The notes under the pieces: generated by a model
What the model was told of the DNA's origin: nothing
Seen by the model: the letters and a program-made list of their open reading frames with translations, nothing else
The model's database searches: none
Shown here: positions 1 through 8,133 of the stretch, piece after piece
Position numbering within the stretch: the stretch's first letter is position 1
How the letters are laid out: each line of letters starts with the position of its first letter
DNA from: an uncultured Methanomicrobiales archaeon
GTDB lineage: Archaea > Halobacteriota > Methanomicrobia > Methanomicrobiales > Methanospirillaceae
Assembly (NCBI GenBank): GCA_903926075.1
Contig: CAIYHQ010000063.1
Span: forward strand, 1 to 38,301
Length of the DNA: 38,301 nucleotides
Direction of reading: 5' to 3'
Translations under genes and position numbers: made by a program

Positions 1-1365
1 ATCATCTTTCCGTTAAGTCCGTGGTATTTGGTGGAGTCCGCTCTTACGTCAAGTTTACCTTCCGTGGCTGCACTTATAAGAAGTTGAACATCCGCATTTC
101 TCATATTCACAACATCAATGAGTTTATTTAAGTTATTCTTAATCTCATTGAAATCTCCTTTGTAGTTATCTGTAATTTTCTGTGGGACATCTCCTTCACT
201 GATTCGTTCAATATACTCAGCAGAGACATTGAATGGGCCGATGAAAGTGTCAAGCATTGCATTGATCCCATCAATCATCTTTCCGTTAAGTCCGTGGTAT
301 TTGGTGGAGTCCGCTCTTACGTCAAGTTTACCTTCCGTGGCTGCACTTATAAGAAGTTGAACATCCGCATTTCTCATATTCACAACATCAATGAGTTTAT
401 TTAAATTATTTTTAATCTCATTGAAGTCTCCACGGTAGTTATCTGTGATTTTCTGCGGTATATCCCCTTCACTGATTCTTTCTATATATTCAGCAGAGAC
501 ATTGAATGGGCCGATAAATGCATCGAGAATCGCGTTTATACCGTTTATCATCTTTCCGTTAAGTCCATTGTATTTGGTAGAATCAGCCCTTACGTCAAGT
601 TTACCTTCCGTAGCAGCATTGATAAGCAGTTGAATGTCCGCGTTTCTCATATTCACGACATCAATGAGTTTATTTAAATTATTTTTAATCTCATTGAAAT
701 CCCCACGATATTGTTCGGTTATCTTCTGTGGAACATCCCCTTCACTTATCCTTTCAATATACTCAGCTGAAACATTGAATGGCCCTATATATGCGTCGAG
801 CATCTTGTTTATCTTATCAATCATGCCACCGTGATATCCATGGTACTTAGACGTGTCTCCACGGGTATCAAGTCTGCCTTCAAGGCCAGCATTCGTCAGC
901 ATATCGATATCCTGACCCCGCAGTATGATGACATCAATTAACTGGTTTAAGTTATTTTTAATCTCGTTAAAGTCACCACGATATTGTTCAGTTATCTTCT
1001 GTGGAACATCCCCTTCACTAATTCTCTCCATATATTCAGCAGCTACATTAAACGGGCCGATGAAGGCATCAAGAGTGGTATTAACGCCATCAATTATCTT
1101 GCGATAATCCCCGATGTGTCTGGTCGCATCTACCCGTATGTCAAGCCGACCTTCAAAAGCTCCTTTTGTGAGGAATTCCATATCTTCGTTCAAGGATCGC
1201 AGGTTCTTTCGGAGCAGGTCCATCTTCTCATTCGCATAGACCTGTTTTCCTGGAAGTCTTTTTAATACAGGTGAAAAATCTCCATCCGCATATGCAGAGA
1301 CCACTTCCAGCATCGATAAAATATTCCCTACATGTATCTGTGATAGTTCGTTGAATGCAGCTCCT
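1..1365 (-). repeat. Tandem 273-bp HAMP-coding repeat array
   Basis: Five consecutive 273-bp units begin at about 1, 274, 547, 820 and 1093 and share the reading frame of the receptor gene. The first 131 bases of the unit at position 1 are identical to those of the unit at 274. The units further right diverge progressively, and the one nearest the gene start (1093-1365) is the most different. The array may continue past the left edge. Confidence 0.9.
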
Positions 1366-1523
1366 ATATCCTTCTCATCACCCCTGAGTTTTTCAAGAGG
1401 TATAACGGCCTCGAAATCTCCGGCCCTTTGTTGAGCAAGCATTGTTATTATCTCTTCACGAAGCCCTTGCAGGTCGGGTGATCTTTCACTTTTTCCGGTG
1501 GTTACAGAATCTTCTTCAGGCAT
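1..1523 (-). CDS. Poly-HAMP methyl-accepting chemotaxis-type receptor (3' part beyond the window)
   Basis: The reading frame is open from the ATG at 1523 to the left edge, so the C-terminal part is missing. An AGGAG ribosome binding site lies six bases before the ATG. The N-terminus (MPEEDSVTTGKSERS...) has no signal peptide or membrane segment, so the receptor is probably cytosolic. After about 145 residues come tandem 91-residue modules with the signature FIGPFNVSAEYIERISEGDVP followed by QKIT..YRGDFNEIKNNLN, typical of consecutive HAMP domains in methanogen chemotaxis receptors. Module boundaries fall every 273 bp, at about 1, 274, 547, 820 and 1093. The missing part would be expected to hold the MCP signalling hairpin; that is inference from the family. 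No chemotaxis genes are adjacent. It could instead be a HAMP-array kinase. The HAMP assignment is strong, the receptor assignment moderate. Confidence 0.85.
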   Translation of the reverse strand, partial: MPEEDSVTTGKSERSPDLQGLREEIITMLAQQRAGDFEAVIPLEKLRGDEKDIGAAFNELSQIHVGNILSMLEVVSAYADGDFSPVLKRLPGKQVYANEKMDLLRKNLRSLNEDMEFLTKGAFEGRLDIRVDATRHIGDYRKIIDGVNTTLDAFIGPFNVAAEYMERISEGDVPQKITEQYRGDFNEIKNNLNQLIDVIILRGQDIDMLTNAGLEGRLDTRGDTSKYHGYHGGMIDKINKMLDAYIGPFNVSAEYIERISEGDVPQKITEQYRGDFNEIKNNLNKLIDVVNMRNADIQLLINAATEGKLDVRADSTKYNGLNGKMINGINAILDAFIGPFNVSAEYIERISEGDIPQKITDNYRGDFNEIKNNLNKLIDVVNMRNADVQLLISAATEGKLDVRADSTKYHGLNGKMIDGINAMLDTFIGPFNVSAEYIERISEGDVPQKITDNYKGDFNEIKNNLNKLIDVVNMRNADVQLLISAATEGKLDVRADSTKYHGLNGKM

Positions 1524-1638
1524 AAATTTCTCCTATTTTTTTTCCTTTGATTCGAAGACATTAAGTACTGAAACTCATTATCCATGTTGAAGCTATTAAG
1601 TTTTTGTATGCCAGGTAAAAAATTTTAGTAAAGTTGTA

Positions 1639-2517
1639 TCAAAGGGATGGAAAAACCCTGATGATATCAGACTGAGTCAAAATTCCGATCGGGCGTTTGT
1701 CTTCAACAACTATCAGTCTTCCAATTTTTCTCTCTTTAAATGTTGTGATAACCTCGTAAAGGCGTATATCCGATGCTGCAGTGACAACTTCCCTTGTCAT
1801 TAGTGTTTCAATGGGAGTATCAAGAGTAACAGACGAATCAAGAGCCCTTATTATATCACTTAATGTAAGTATGCCAAGGAGGCAATCATCATTTACAACC
1901 GGAATTCCGTGGATATGTTTAGTATTACAGATACCAATTGCTACTTTCAAGCTTGTATCGGGAGTTACCGTGATAAGTGGAGCTGACATATAATACCGGA
2001 TTGGTTGCTTTGGAAGTGAGATCATCTCATTTATTGTAATAAGAAGAGTGTTTGCAGCTTCATCCTTTCCAAATAATTCACCGCGTATTAGGAGTTTGTT
2101 AACTGGCGTCGGTCCTATAGTTACCTCATCACCTATTTCAAACATTTTCATGCTTCCCTGCACTTTTATCTGCGCATGACACAGGTCAGGGTTGCATAGA
2201 GTTGTAAAAGCGACTTCAGTGGCGTAAATTCCTTCAGCGAGCTTCCCTTTTCTTAAAATGTTGACATTGAAGAACTGATCAGAATGATACAGGTTGAGCT
2301 CTTTGTAGGTTTGAGAAGTAGGGGTATACCCTCCCCTCGGACCTGGTATTCCATCTACAAGTCCGATTGCTTTTAAAGCCTGCATCTGGTTTCTAACGGT
2401 TCCCGGGTTTCTTTTAATGACCTCGGCAATTTCCTCCCCTTTTATGGGCCCTGAGTATTTTTGGTAGAGACTAATCAGAGTGACAAGAATGTCTTTCTGA
2501 ATTGCCGATAGCTCCAT
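1639..2517 (-). CDS. Winged-helix regulator with a CBS domain pair
   Basis: The 292-residue protein starts with a winged helix-turn-helix of the HrcA-like archaeal type (about residues 1-75; LSAIQKDILVTLISLYQKYS then GEEIAEVIKRNPGTVRNQMQ). A middle segment (about 80-165) is not recognised. Two CBS domains follow (about 175-230 and 240-292), shown by GIPVVNDDCLLGILTLSDII and RLIVVEDKRPIGILTQSDII. CBS pairs usually bind adenine nucleotides or related ligands, so a ligand-controlled DNA-binding regulator is the simplest role. The target is unknown; the divergent GTPase gene 47 bp away is one candidate. The ATG at 2517 fits a leaderless transcript from the shared TATA element. Confidence 0.8.
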   Translation of the reverse strand: MELSAIQKDILVTLISLYQKYSGPIKGEEIAEVIKRNPGTVRNQMQALKAIGLVDGIPGPRGGYTPTSQTYKELNLYHSDQFFNVNILRKGKLAEGIYATEVAFTTLCNPDLCHAQIKVQGSMKMFEIGDEVTIGPTPVNKLLIRGELFGKDEAANTLLITINEMISLPKQPIRYYMSAPLITVTPDTSLKVAIGICNTKHIHGIPVVNDDCLLGILTLSDIIRALDSSVTLDTPIETLMTREVVTAASDIRLYEVITTFKERKIGRLIVVEDKRPIGILTQSDIIRVFPSL

Positions 2518-2564
2518 AATGATTAATCTCTATAGCTCTTATAAATACATCAGGTTGAACCCGC
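2518..2564. promoter_or_regulatory. Compact divergent promoter with one two-way TATA element
   Basis: Only 47 bp separate the ATG at 2517 (minus) from the GTG at 2565 (plus). An AT-rich element TTATAAATA at about 2539-2547 reads as a box A on both strands. Its centre lies about 25 bp from each start codon, which is the usual archaeal TATA-to-start-site distance. Both mRNAs would therefore be leaderless or nearly so. Confidence 0.55.
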
Positions 2565-3548
2565 GTGGAGTTTGAAAGAATACCTACTGTCCCTACTGCT
2601 GATGAAGTATTAGGAAAAGCACTTAGACGAGCAGCAGTGAGGATGAAGAAAAAGCATAATGTAGCGCGGGCCAATGAGGAGTTTGTGCGTGCGGTATATA
2701 TGGCGGTCCATGACCGCCTTGTCGCTGTAATGCGGTCATTCCCGGAATTTGAAGATCTTCCTCCTTTTTACTATGAAACAGCCGGATATCTTTTCGGCAT
2801 GGACCGGTTAAAAAAGGCCCTGGGTGCAGTTGGGTGGGCTGCACGATGGTCCCGCGATAAGAGAAATGCAATGGTCATTGCAACAAGAAAGTCTGGCGAG
2901 GATCCTGGAAAAAGGAGACAGGCGATTGCAAGACTTTCTTCTGTTGTACACCAGATAGACAATCAATTAATCTTTCTGAATGAAGTGCGCAATGTCCTGA
3001 GGCTTCTCCCACACATTGAAGATACTTTTACTGTTGTGGTCGGAGGTTATCCAAATGTCGGAAAGTCCTCTTTTATTAAGTCTGTTTCAACAGCAAAACC
3101 TGAGATTGCCCGTTACCCCTTCACAACAAAGGGCGTAATTGTTGGCATTCGTGAATCCGGAAGAGAAAGAGTTCAGTTTATCGATACACCTGGTATTCTT
3201 GACAGACCTTCAGATGAAAGAAATCCAATAGAACTGCAGGCTTTGTCTGCACTCAATCATCTTGCAAACCTGGTAATCTTTCTATTAGACCCGAGTGAAC
3301 ATTGTGGTTACCCTTTAACTAATCAGCTGGTGTTACTCGAAGAAGTGAAAAATACACTTAATGCGCCTCTAATTGCCATTTCTAACAAATCAGATATTTG
3401 TCCGGGTGAAGGATATCCCCTAATGTCTACAGAGACCGGTGAAGGAATTAATGAAGTCCTTACGCTAATTGAGTCCCATGCAAAAGAATATTTTATAGTG
3501 AAGAAAGAAAAAGCCCGAGAAGAAAGCCGGCAATTGTACAGCCATTAA
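2565..3548 (+). CDS. Nog1-family GTP-binding protein
   Basis: The 327-residue protein has a helical N-terminal region (about 1-150) and a GTPase domain. G1 is GGYPNVGKSS (160-169), G3 is DTPG (207-210) and G4 is NKSD (274-277). The N-terminal fold followed by IEDTFTVVVGGYPNVGKSS is characteristic of the archaeal/eukaryotic Nog1 family, linked to assembly of the large ribosomal subunit. The start is a GTG chosen because the frame begins there right after the TATA element, giving a leaderless mRNA. The last 56 bp overlap the 3' end of the convergent protease gene. It ends soon after the G domain, as archaeal members do, without the eukaryotic C-terminal extension. Confidence 0.85.
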   Translation: MEFERIPTVPTADEVLGKALRRAAVRMKKKHNVARANEEFVRAVYMAVHDRLVAVMRSFPEFEDLPPFYYETAGYLFGMDRLKKALGAVGWAARWSRDKRNAMVIATRKSGEDPGKRRQAIARLSSVVHQIDNQLIFLNEVRNVLRLLPHIEDTFTVVVGGYPNVGKSSFIKSVSTAKPEIARYPFTTKGVIVGIRESGRERVQFIDTPGILDRPSDERNPIELQALSALNHLANLVIFLLDPSEHCGYPLTNQLVLLEEVKNTLNAPLIAISNKSDICPGEGYPLMSTETGEGINEVLTLIESHAKEYFIVKKEKAREESRQLYSH

Positions 3549-4419
3549 GTGGAGGAAGACCAGCCTGTGGTTTTCCTTTTCCAACAACCGTAAGAAGTAT
3601 CAACATACCAAAGAGTGAGCCAATAATCGCACCTGCTGTTGGCAGACTCATAAATTGACCCGGTTTTCCAAGGAAGACCTGGCTTGAAACGACAAGAATT
3701 GAAGGCATAATCAGGTCGCCCATACCCATGATATATGCCCCCCTCTCTCCTCCTTCATTTATCTCGCCAATTCCTTCCTTTATATAAGAGAAGTCACGTT
3801 TCTTTGGAATAATGAAAAGAATTGGTGCTTTTTCTTTGATAACGCCCTCTGCCAGGGTTATCATATGTTTTGTCCGGTATACTGAGATTGCATCATAAAT
3901 GGCCAGTAGAACAAGGAGTACTATTACAGGGATGACAGAAAGAGATGACCCGAAGATCGCTGCAATTCCTGCTGATAGAAGCGCGCCAAGAGAATTTATT
4001 ACATACCACTCCGGGTACTGATAGAGAATAAAAGTCCCGAGGGCCGAAATTAAGATGGAAATTAAAAATACGAGGTTATTTGAAGGAAAAAGTGTAGCGA
4101 GGATTGCGTTAAAAACATAGATAAATGAGAAAAAGATTGAGAGAAGGATAACTATGCTGAAAATCTTCGTAAATTTGAAACGGATTAGTATGAGGATGAA
4201 CGCAGTAAAAATAAGGAGTGCAGCTATGAAAGTAAAAAGGTTTGAAAAGGAGTCGGGATTATCAAAAGCTTTTGTACCTGTCTCTATCATGGGAGATGCT
4301 AGAAGAATTGATGCCAGTTCCACGACTAGGAGCAGGGCAGGCATTGCAATTAGTGGTATATAGCGTGTGACGTTCATGAATTTCCTGGTCCGCGATTGTT
4401 TTATGTAATGGGTTTCCAT
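3493..4419 (-). CDS. Presenilin/signal-peptide-peptidase-type intramembrane aspartyl protease
   Basis: The protein is highly hydrophobic, with about eight or nine membrane helices. The two catalytic motifs of the GxGD protease family are present: YD (Y175-D176 in LLAIYDAISVY) and GMGD (232-235 in YIMGMGDLIMPS). A GLPPLNG segment near the C-terminus (287-293) sits where the family carries its PAL motif. Archaeal homologues cleave membrane-spanning helices; the substrate here is unknown. The start may be the downstream ATG at 4377 (Met15), which has an AGGA upstream and would leave a more normal gap to the divergent gene. The 3' end overlaps the GTPase gene on the other strand by 56 bp. Confidence 0.85.
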   Translation of the reverse strand: METHYIKQSRTRKFMNVTRYIPLIAMPALLLVVELASILLASPMIETGTKAFDNPDSFSNLFTFIAALLIFTAFILILIRFKFTKIFSIVILLSIFFSFIYVFNAILATLFPSNNLVFLISILISALGTFILYQYPEWYVINSLGALLSAGIAAIFGSSLSVIPVIVLLVLLAIYDAISVYRTKHMITLAEGVIKEKAPILFIIPKKRDFSYIKEGIGEINEGGERGAYIMGMGDLIMPSILVVSSQVFLGKPGQFMSLPTAGAIIGSLFGMLILLTVVGKGKPQAGLPPLNGCTIAGFLLGLFLSSL

Positions 4420-4430
4420 TACCTAAAAGT

Positions 4431-4745
4431 ATGGAGTTACGGGAAGTTCCTATTATAACCGGCCTGTATTGTATTATGATAATCTCTACCTTTATTGCTC
4501 TCTATACCCTCACTACAAACCTGATCCTAATAATATCAGGCATGTGCGTGATGGGGGCAACAGGAGGAATGATTGTTATTTGCGGCTATATGCTTCATTC
4601 ATTGAAGGAAAGTTCTCAGGTCAGGGAGAGGATGCTTCAGTTCAGCCTTGAAGAAATAGCTGAGAAAATGGCGGGTGAATATAAAGAAAATATGCGAAAG
4701 TTTGAAGATCTACTTGAAGATCTGAATCGCAGGACTTATCGTTAA
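4431..4745 (+). CDS. Small membrane protein with a cytosolic coiled-coil tail
   Basis: The 104-residue protein is not recognised. It has two membrane helices (about residues 8-30 and 31-56) followed by a charged helical tail (about 60-104) that could form a coiled coil. It lies 14 bp upstream of the FEN-1 gene on the same strand, so the two are probably co-transcribed. The AT-rich stretch ttttatgtaat at about 4398-4408 could be its TATA box. The strand-consistent coding pattern and operon position make it likely to be real; function is unknown. Confidence 0.65.
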   Translation: MELREVPIITGLYCIMIISTFIALYTLTTNLILIISGMCVMGATGGMIVICGYMLHSLKESSQVRERMLQFSLEEIAEKMAGEYKENMRKFEDLLEDLNRRTYR

Positions 4746-4759
4746 AAGGAGAGAACTGA

Positions 4760-5761
4760 ATGGGTGTAGATCTCCGGGAACTGGTCCTCCCTTATAAAAA
4801 AGAGATAGCGCTTGAAGAACTTCGCGGCATAGCGGCGGTTGATGCCTTCAATGCTCTGTTTCAGTTCATCACAATAATACGCCAGCCTGATGGCACTCCT
4901 CTCATGGATAAAACCGGAAGGGTCACCTCACATCTTTCAGGTATTCTTTTCAGAACTGCAAATCTTATGGAAAAAGGGATTAAACCCCTTTTTATTTTTG
5001 ATGGGACACCACCTCCATTTAAAGAAGAGACTGTTCAAATGCGTAGAGATGGCCGTGCACTAGCAGAAACACTTCATAAAGAAGCCCTGGCCCGTGGTGA
5101 TATTGAGGAGGCGTATAAGCAGGCGAGGGCCGCGTCAAGAATAGACTCAACAATAATCGCGAGCGCGAAACGATTAATAACACTCCTCGGCCTCCCGGTC
5201 GTTGATGCACCGAGTGAAGGTGAAGCCCAGGCCGCATATATGACCATTTCAGGAGATGTGGGTTATGCAGTATCACAGGACTACGACACACTTCTCTTTG
5301 GGTCTCCGGCCCTTGTCCGTAACCTTACTGTAAGCGGGAAAAGGAAAATGCATGGACGGTCCATTACTGTAAATCCTGAAAAGATATTCCTTGATGACCT
5401 TCTTTTCGGTCAGAAGATATCGAGGGAGGAGTTAATCCAGATAGGGATACTTGTCGGGACAGACTTCAACCGTGGGTGCTATGGTATTGGTGTTAAGACA
5501 GGAATAAAAATTGTAAAGGAAGGGGGATATGAAAAAACTTTAAAAGAGAAGATGCCTGACTTTGACCCGGTCCCGGTTGAACAGTTCTTTCTTCACCCGC
5601 CTGTAACAAAAGATTATTCTCTCGAATGGAAAACCCCCGACTTTGAAGGAATCAGGGCAATGCTTTGCGAAGAATATGATTTTGGAGAAGAGAGGGTTAA
5701 CCGTGCATTGAGCGGTCTCGGTTTAAAAATAGGTCAGAAAACTCTTGATTCATGGTTTTAA
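4760..5761 (+). CDS. fen: Flap endonuclease 1 (FEN-1)
   Basis: The 333-residue protein has the usual archaeal FEN-1 length. It begins MGVDLRELV, which is the conserved N-terminus. The XPG N-region carries D28 (AAVDAFNALFQF) and FIFDGTPPPFK. The XPG I-region carries PSEGEAQAAYM and SQDYDTLLFG, with the metal-binding acidic residues. A helix-hairpin-helix-like region is GTDFNRGCYGIGVKTGIKIV. The last residues QKTLDSWF form a PCNA-interacting (PIP) box. The enzyme removes 5' flaps during Okazaki-fragment maturation and repair. A GGAG ribosome binding site precedes the ATG. Its stop is only 4 bp from the stop of the convergent gene. Confidence 0.95.
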   Translation: MGVDLRELVLPYKKEIALEELRGIAAVDAFNALFQFITIIRQPDGTPLMDKTGRVTSHLSGILFRTANLMEKGIKPLFIFDGTPPPFKEETVQMRRDGRALAETLHKEALARGDIEEAYKQARAASRIDSTIIASAKRLITLLGLPVVDAPSEGEAQAAYMTISGDVGYAVSQDYDTLLFGSPALVRNLTVSGKRKMHGRSITVNPEKIFLDDLLFGQKISREELIQIGILVGTDFNRGCYGIGVKTGIKIVKEGGYEKTLKEKMPDFDPVPVEQFFLHPPVTKDYSLEWKTPDFEGIRAMLCEEYDFGEERVNRALSGLGLKIGQKTLDSWF

Positions 5762-5765
5762 CTTT

Positions 5766-6362
5766 CTAACTAATCCTCTTCCAGACATAAATAAACCTCT
5801 GGATTGCGGTTAAATGTCCGAGTAGTCCGAATATAACGAGAAGCACCCCCATAACTCCAATCCCTCCAAGTGATGGCTTTAAAGTGAGATCAATTATACC
5901 CGCAATAATAAGGAGCACAAGCCGGTCAGCTCTCCCGAGAAGACCTCCATAAATTCTCCCTACACCCACAGCCTGAGCCTGAGTTCCGAGGTAAGATGCC
6001 ATCAAAACACCGGTAAGGGCAAATACACCGATTGGCCAGGGTGCAAGGGTCCCTGCAAAAATGCCAGTGATAATAAAAATATCTGCATAACGGTCTACAG
6101 AGTGGTCAAGAAAATCTCCTCTTTTCCCCTCTACCTTCTTTATCCTTGCTATTGAGCCATCGAGTGCATCAAATAACGCATTGAATGCAACAGCAATAAT
6201 TCCTGACAATTCATATCCAAAATAAAAGAAGATCCCTGCAAAGCCCGCAGCAATAAGTGATAAAACAGTACAGAGATCTGGTGTAAGGCCTATACGTATA
6301 GCTATCAAAGCGACCGGGTCAATTATCCATTTAACATTCTTTCTGTATGCATCAAGCGTCAA
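5766..6362 (-). CDS. CDP-alcohol phosphatidyltransferase, probably archaetidylinositol phosphate synthase
   Basis: The 198-residue membrane protein has the complete CDP-alcohol phosphotransferase signature: D65, D68-G69, A72-R73, G82, D86 and D90 (DALDGSIAR ... GDFLDHSVD). Several membrane helices follow. Small archaeal members of this family without other domains are typically archaetidylinositol phosphate synthases, which join CDP-archaeol to inositol phosphate in polar lipid synthesis. The substrate is inferred and could be another head group. Its start overlaps the stop of the upstream kinase gene by 4 bp (6359-6362), so the two are translationally coupled. Confidence 0.85.
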   Translation of the reverse strand: MTLDAYRKNVKWIIDPVALIAIRIGLTPDLCTVLSLIAAGFAGIFFYFGYELSGIIAVAFNALFDALDGSIARIKKVEGKRGDFLDHSVDRYADIFIITGIFAGTLAPWPIGVFALTGVLMASYLGTQAQAVGVGRIYGGLLGRADRLVLLIIAGIIDLTLKPSLGGIGVMGVLLVIFGLLGHLTAIQRFIYVWKRIS

Positions 6363-6871
6363 TTGGAGACCTCACAATATTCAATCCAGTCATTTTCTCC
6401 GAAAGATGGTGGGAGTTCACCCCTGATAAAAGCAAGGATTTTATCTCTGGATGATTCGGGCGGAGAATCGGTCGTATCCACTTCAAATATGATGGAAGGG
6501 GGGAAGTTTTCAACGACTTCCTGAAGGATCAGATCGAGTGCTTCTGCTTCACAATTCTCTTTTACCTTTGCCTGTTTATATCCACGGTCCATCAACCTTT
6601 GCATCAGGCGGTCAGGCCGGCAGCGCAATATGATGATACGGTCACAGGGGAGATAATGTGCGATATGTCCCTCAACAAAGCCATCGAATTTTTGGAAATC
6701 CATAGCCCACCGATCGATGTCCACTATCCACGAATCTCGTTCCTCATCACGATTAAGGATATAATGGCGGACTGTATCTGTTAAACAAAGAACCGGATAT
6801 CCCTCTTTTGCGAGAAGTGCCCCTATTTCTGTCTTACCCACACCCGGAGTCCCGGTCAGTCCGTACATCAT
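6359..6871 (-). CDS. Adenylate kinase of the Fap7/AK6 family
   Basis: The 170-residue protein starts with a P-loop GTPGVGKT (7-14). It has the short-NMP-kinase pattern of Fap7/AK6: FVEGHIAHYLPCDRIIILRCRPDRLMQRL, then RGYKQAKVKENCEAEALDLIL. Fap7-type kinases interconvert adenine nucleotides and assist maturation of the small ribosomal subunit in archaea and eukaryotes. The gene overlaps hisC upstream and the CDP-alcohol transferase downstream by 4 bp each, making a tight three-gene operon. The same operon thus holds an amino-acid, a ribosome-assembly and a lipid gene. Confidence 0.88.
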   Translation of the reverse strand: MMYGLTGTPGVGKTEIGALLAKEGYPVLCLTDTVRHYILNRDEERDSWIVDIDRWAMDFQKFDGFVEGHIAHYLPCDRIIILRCRPDRLMQRLMDRGYKQAKVKENCEAEALDLILQEVVENFPPSIIFEVDTTDSPPESSRDKILAFIRGELPPSFGENDWIEYCEVSN

Positions 6872-7944
6872 ATACTGTTAATTGCTCCTAAAAAACGTTC
6901 CATCTCCCAGTCTTTTCCTATACTTACACGGATGTAATGGTCAGGAAGGCCTGGAAAGCTCCTGCAGGACCTGACAAGGACTCCTGATTCCCTGAGAACT
7001 TCGGTGATCTTGTCACCTGAATGGGGATGTGTATCAATGAGTATGAAGTTTGTATCTGACGGAAATGCCGGATATCTGCAGTTTTCAATAATTTTATCTC
7101 TCCAGCTGATAGTATGGTTTAATGTTTTTTTAATATGTTCCTTATCTTTAAGAGCAGCAACTGCTGCGGCTTCAGAAGGTATACTAAGGTTGAAAGGAGT
7201 CATTGCCCTCTTATAATACTTTTCAAACCATTCAGGAAGGAATGCATATCCTATTCTTAAACCTGCGAGTGAATATGCTTTTGAAAATGTTCTGCCGATT
7301 ATAAGATTATCATATTGTGATAACAAGGGAGTATAGTCCAAAGAGGAAAATTCAATATATGCATTATCAAGAAAGAGCGGACACTTGATATTTTCAAGAA
7401 TCTCTTTAACAACTGGTACTGGTGTTACATTTCCGGTTGGATTATTTGGAGAACAAATAATTACCAGTTTTGCGTCTTCTGACTCTTCGATAATTTTTTT
7501 CTTGTCAATTGAAAAGTCTTCTTTTCTCATGATATTTACCGGGAGACCCCCCTGCGTGGTAGTAGCAATCCCGTAATATGAAAAAGTCGGTGAAGAAACT
7601 ATCACTTTATCCAGGGGACCAACAATTACACGAATGACCGTTTCAATAATTCCATCCATTCCAGTCCCTGAAACGGCAAAATTATAAGAACTTCCATAGC
7701 ACTCTTTCAGCGCCGAAAAAAGTAATTCTGATTTTTCATCAGGATACCTGTTGGCTCTTGCTACTGATTCGCATACTGCTTTTATTACTGCATCAGACGG
7801 AGGCAGCGGATTTTCATTACTTGCAAGTCGTGCATATTCTTCGAAATCTTTTTTCTCACTGATATCAGGCTTTTTTGCAAATACATAACCACCGGTATGG
7901 TAACATTTACGAACAAGCGACTCAGGTTTTATCTCACATTTCAT
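6868..7944 (-). CDS. hisC: Histidinol-phosphate aminotransferase
   Basis: The 358-residue protein is a class I/II PLP-dependent aminotransferase of the HisC type. Visible motifs are LASNENPLPPS (40-50), CSPNNPTGN (164-172), the PLP-lysine segment TFSKAYSLAGLRIGY with K222, and the C-terminal RVSIGKDWEMERFL. The enzyme transfers an amino group between glutamate and imidazole-acetol phosphate in histidine synthesis. It is the first gene of the hisC-fap7-CDP-alcohol transferase operon, and no other his gene is in the window. A tRNA gene lies 32 bp upstream on the same strand. Confidence 0.92.
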   Translation of the reverse strand: MKCEIKPESLVRKCYHTGGYVFAKKPDISEKKDFEEYARLASNENPLPPSDAVIKAVCESVARANRYPDEKSELLFSALKECYGSSYNFAVSGTGMDGIIETVIRVIVGPLDKVIVSSPTFSYYGIATTTQGGLPVNIMRKEDFSIDKKKIIEESEDAKLVIICSPNNPTGNVTPVPVVKEILENIKCPLFLDNAYIEFSSLDYTPLLSQYDNLIIGRTFSKAYSLAGLRIGYAFLPEWFEKYYKRAMTPFNLSIPSEAAAVAALKDKEHIKKTLNHTISWRDKIIENCRYPAFPSDTNFILIDTHPHSGDKITEVLRESGVLVRSCRSFPGLPDHYIRVSIGKDWEMERFLGAINSI

Positions 7945-7976
7945 AGTAATTCAATAAATTCTAGTAGCAGGTTAAA

Positions 7977-8061
7977 TGCGGGGGAGGGGATTCGAACCCC
8001 CGAACGCCTTCGCGATAGGAACCTAAATCCTACTCCGTTGACCGGGCTTGGATACCCCCGC
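7977..8061 (-). tRNA. tRNA-Leu (anticodon UAG)
   Basis: The minus strand folds into an 85-nt class II tRNA. The acceptor stem GCGGGGG pairs with CCCCCGC, and the discriminator is A (7977). The anticodon stem TAGGA/TCCTA encloses the loop TTTAGGT, giving anticodon UAG, which reads CUA/CUG leucine codons. The long variable arm TCGCGAAGGCGTTC and the TTCGAAT T-loop fit leucine. CCA is not encoded and no intron is seen. Confidence 0.93.
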
Positions 8062-8133
8062 TCGCTATTATCGGCAATTCAAATCTTCGGAAAGGTTTCT
8101 CCAGTCAAAAGTGCCAATAGTTATTTTCTCTTT

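Noticed and set aside
445-1265. Several plus-strand open frames opposite the receptor gene, repeating the same residues
   Set aside because: They are antisense shadows of the 273-bp HAMP repeats, and the minus-strand frame is uninterrupted with a good ribosome binding site.
1-1365. Possible CRISPR-like array because of regular repeats
   Set aside because: Units are directly adjacent with no spacers, are 273 bp long and encode a continuous protein.
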